NCBI GenBank assembly: GCA_017935345.1
Contig: JAGBHU010000032.1
Location: 1 to 64,000 of the forward strand
Reading direction: 5' to 3'
DNA: 64,000 nucleotides
DNA from: Coprococcus sp.
Lineage (GTDB): Bacteria > Bacillota > Clostridia > Lachnospirales > Lachnospiraceae
The notes beneath the pieces were generated by a model. It worked only from the letters and a program-made list of their open reading frames with translations. It searched no databases and was not told the origin of the DNA. Shown here piece by piece: positions 63,847 to 64,000 of this stretch. The position numbers were made by a program, and so were the translations under genes. How positions within the stretch are numbered: the stretch's first letter is position 1; each line of letters begins with the position of its first letter.

Positions 63847-64000
63847 GAAACATAAAGTCAAATTATAGTTGACAAGAAAAAGGTGCATGATAAGTAGTTA
63901 TGATATATAATATCATTATATATTGAAATGAAAACCTGAATTTGAAATGGGGGTTTTTATTATTGTTTTGAGGTCTCTGATTGTCCGATAAAGGATGTGT
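63847..64000. promoter_or_regulatory. End of window: palindrome and possible upstream region
   Basis: TTGACA at 63869-63874 and the perfect palindrome ATGATAT-ATA-ATATCAT at 63900-63916 may belong to the control region of a gene beyond the window. No gene is seen. Confidence 0.35.

Overview
The window looks like chromosome from a low-to-mid GC gut Firmicute, most likely a Lachnospiraceae/Clostridiales member. The evidence is the style of its genes: EFR1-type ferredoxin, Cys-rich KTR protein, holin-like type I toxin, TnpW/PcfB/VirD4 conjugative modules, BIG2 and InlB-like surface proteins without LPXTG, and AGGAGG ribosome sites. No rRNA, tRNA or CRISPR array is visible.

Layout. (1) 1-3376, GC-rich: the end of a large-serine-recombinase element (small conserved protein, TnpW, recombinase, all leftward) abutting a 5' fragment of a VirD4/TraG coupling protein gene and pcfB. 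(2) 3377-9030, AT-rich: a 5'-truncated type III restriction subunit whose front was removed at the junction, then a PC4-like protein, an unknown protein, a DUF1643 protein and an HsdR-N-type nuclease. (3) 9.1-12.8 kb: small genes, a lipoprotein, a MOBP-type relaxase with MobC, and an oriT-like region. (4) 13.0-17.0 kb: an OLD/TOPRIM nuclease plus UvrD helicase pair of Gabija type. (5) 17.4-22.0 kb: ImmA peptidase and XRE repressor, divergent from a Y-family polymerase through a clean two-way promoter with repeated TTGCTA sites, followed by sigma/ArpU-like regulators. (6) 22.2-29.9 kb: the most unusual part. A 1125-aa protein carries two degenerate RNase III-dsRBD units, a PC4-like segment and an SNF2-type helicase, in effect a reversed, catalytically dead Dicer-like layout, with two tiny companion genes. 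Next comes a PLD-helicase-DUF3427 protein with a NUDIX hydrolase.

(7) 29.9-34.7 kb: metabolic and regulatory genes with decay (truncated EFR1, KTR gene with an in-frame stop) and a two-TM unknown protein. (8) 35-44.7 kb: a secreted transglutaminase-like BIG2 protein, a GC-richer hybrid sensor kinase with two periplasmic binding domains, a holin-like type I toxin, a small P-loop kinase, and an AgrC/LytTR-type two-component pair whose kinase is frameshifted. (9) 44.9-54.6 kb: one 3208-aa secreted protein whose promoter carries two LytTR-like boxes and whose start overlaps a 12-codon leader ORF. (10) 54.6-64 kb: a second hybrid kinase, MBL hydrolase, VOC protein, WYL regulator, YjbR/DUF3795 protein, YoaP-like GNAT, GyrI-like protein, a split chromate transporter and a Bcp peroxiredoxin, with two gene remnants.

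Taken together, 3.4-30 kb reads as a layered defence island in mobile DNA: at least three anti-phage-like modules (type III R-M remnant, Gabija-like pair, DUF3427 helicase-NUDIX) surround a candidate dsRNA-recognising helicase system for which I know no name. From 35 kb on, the window is a surface-protein and signalling region in which the LytTR regulator probably controls the giant secreted protein.
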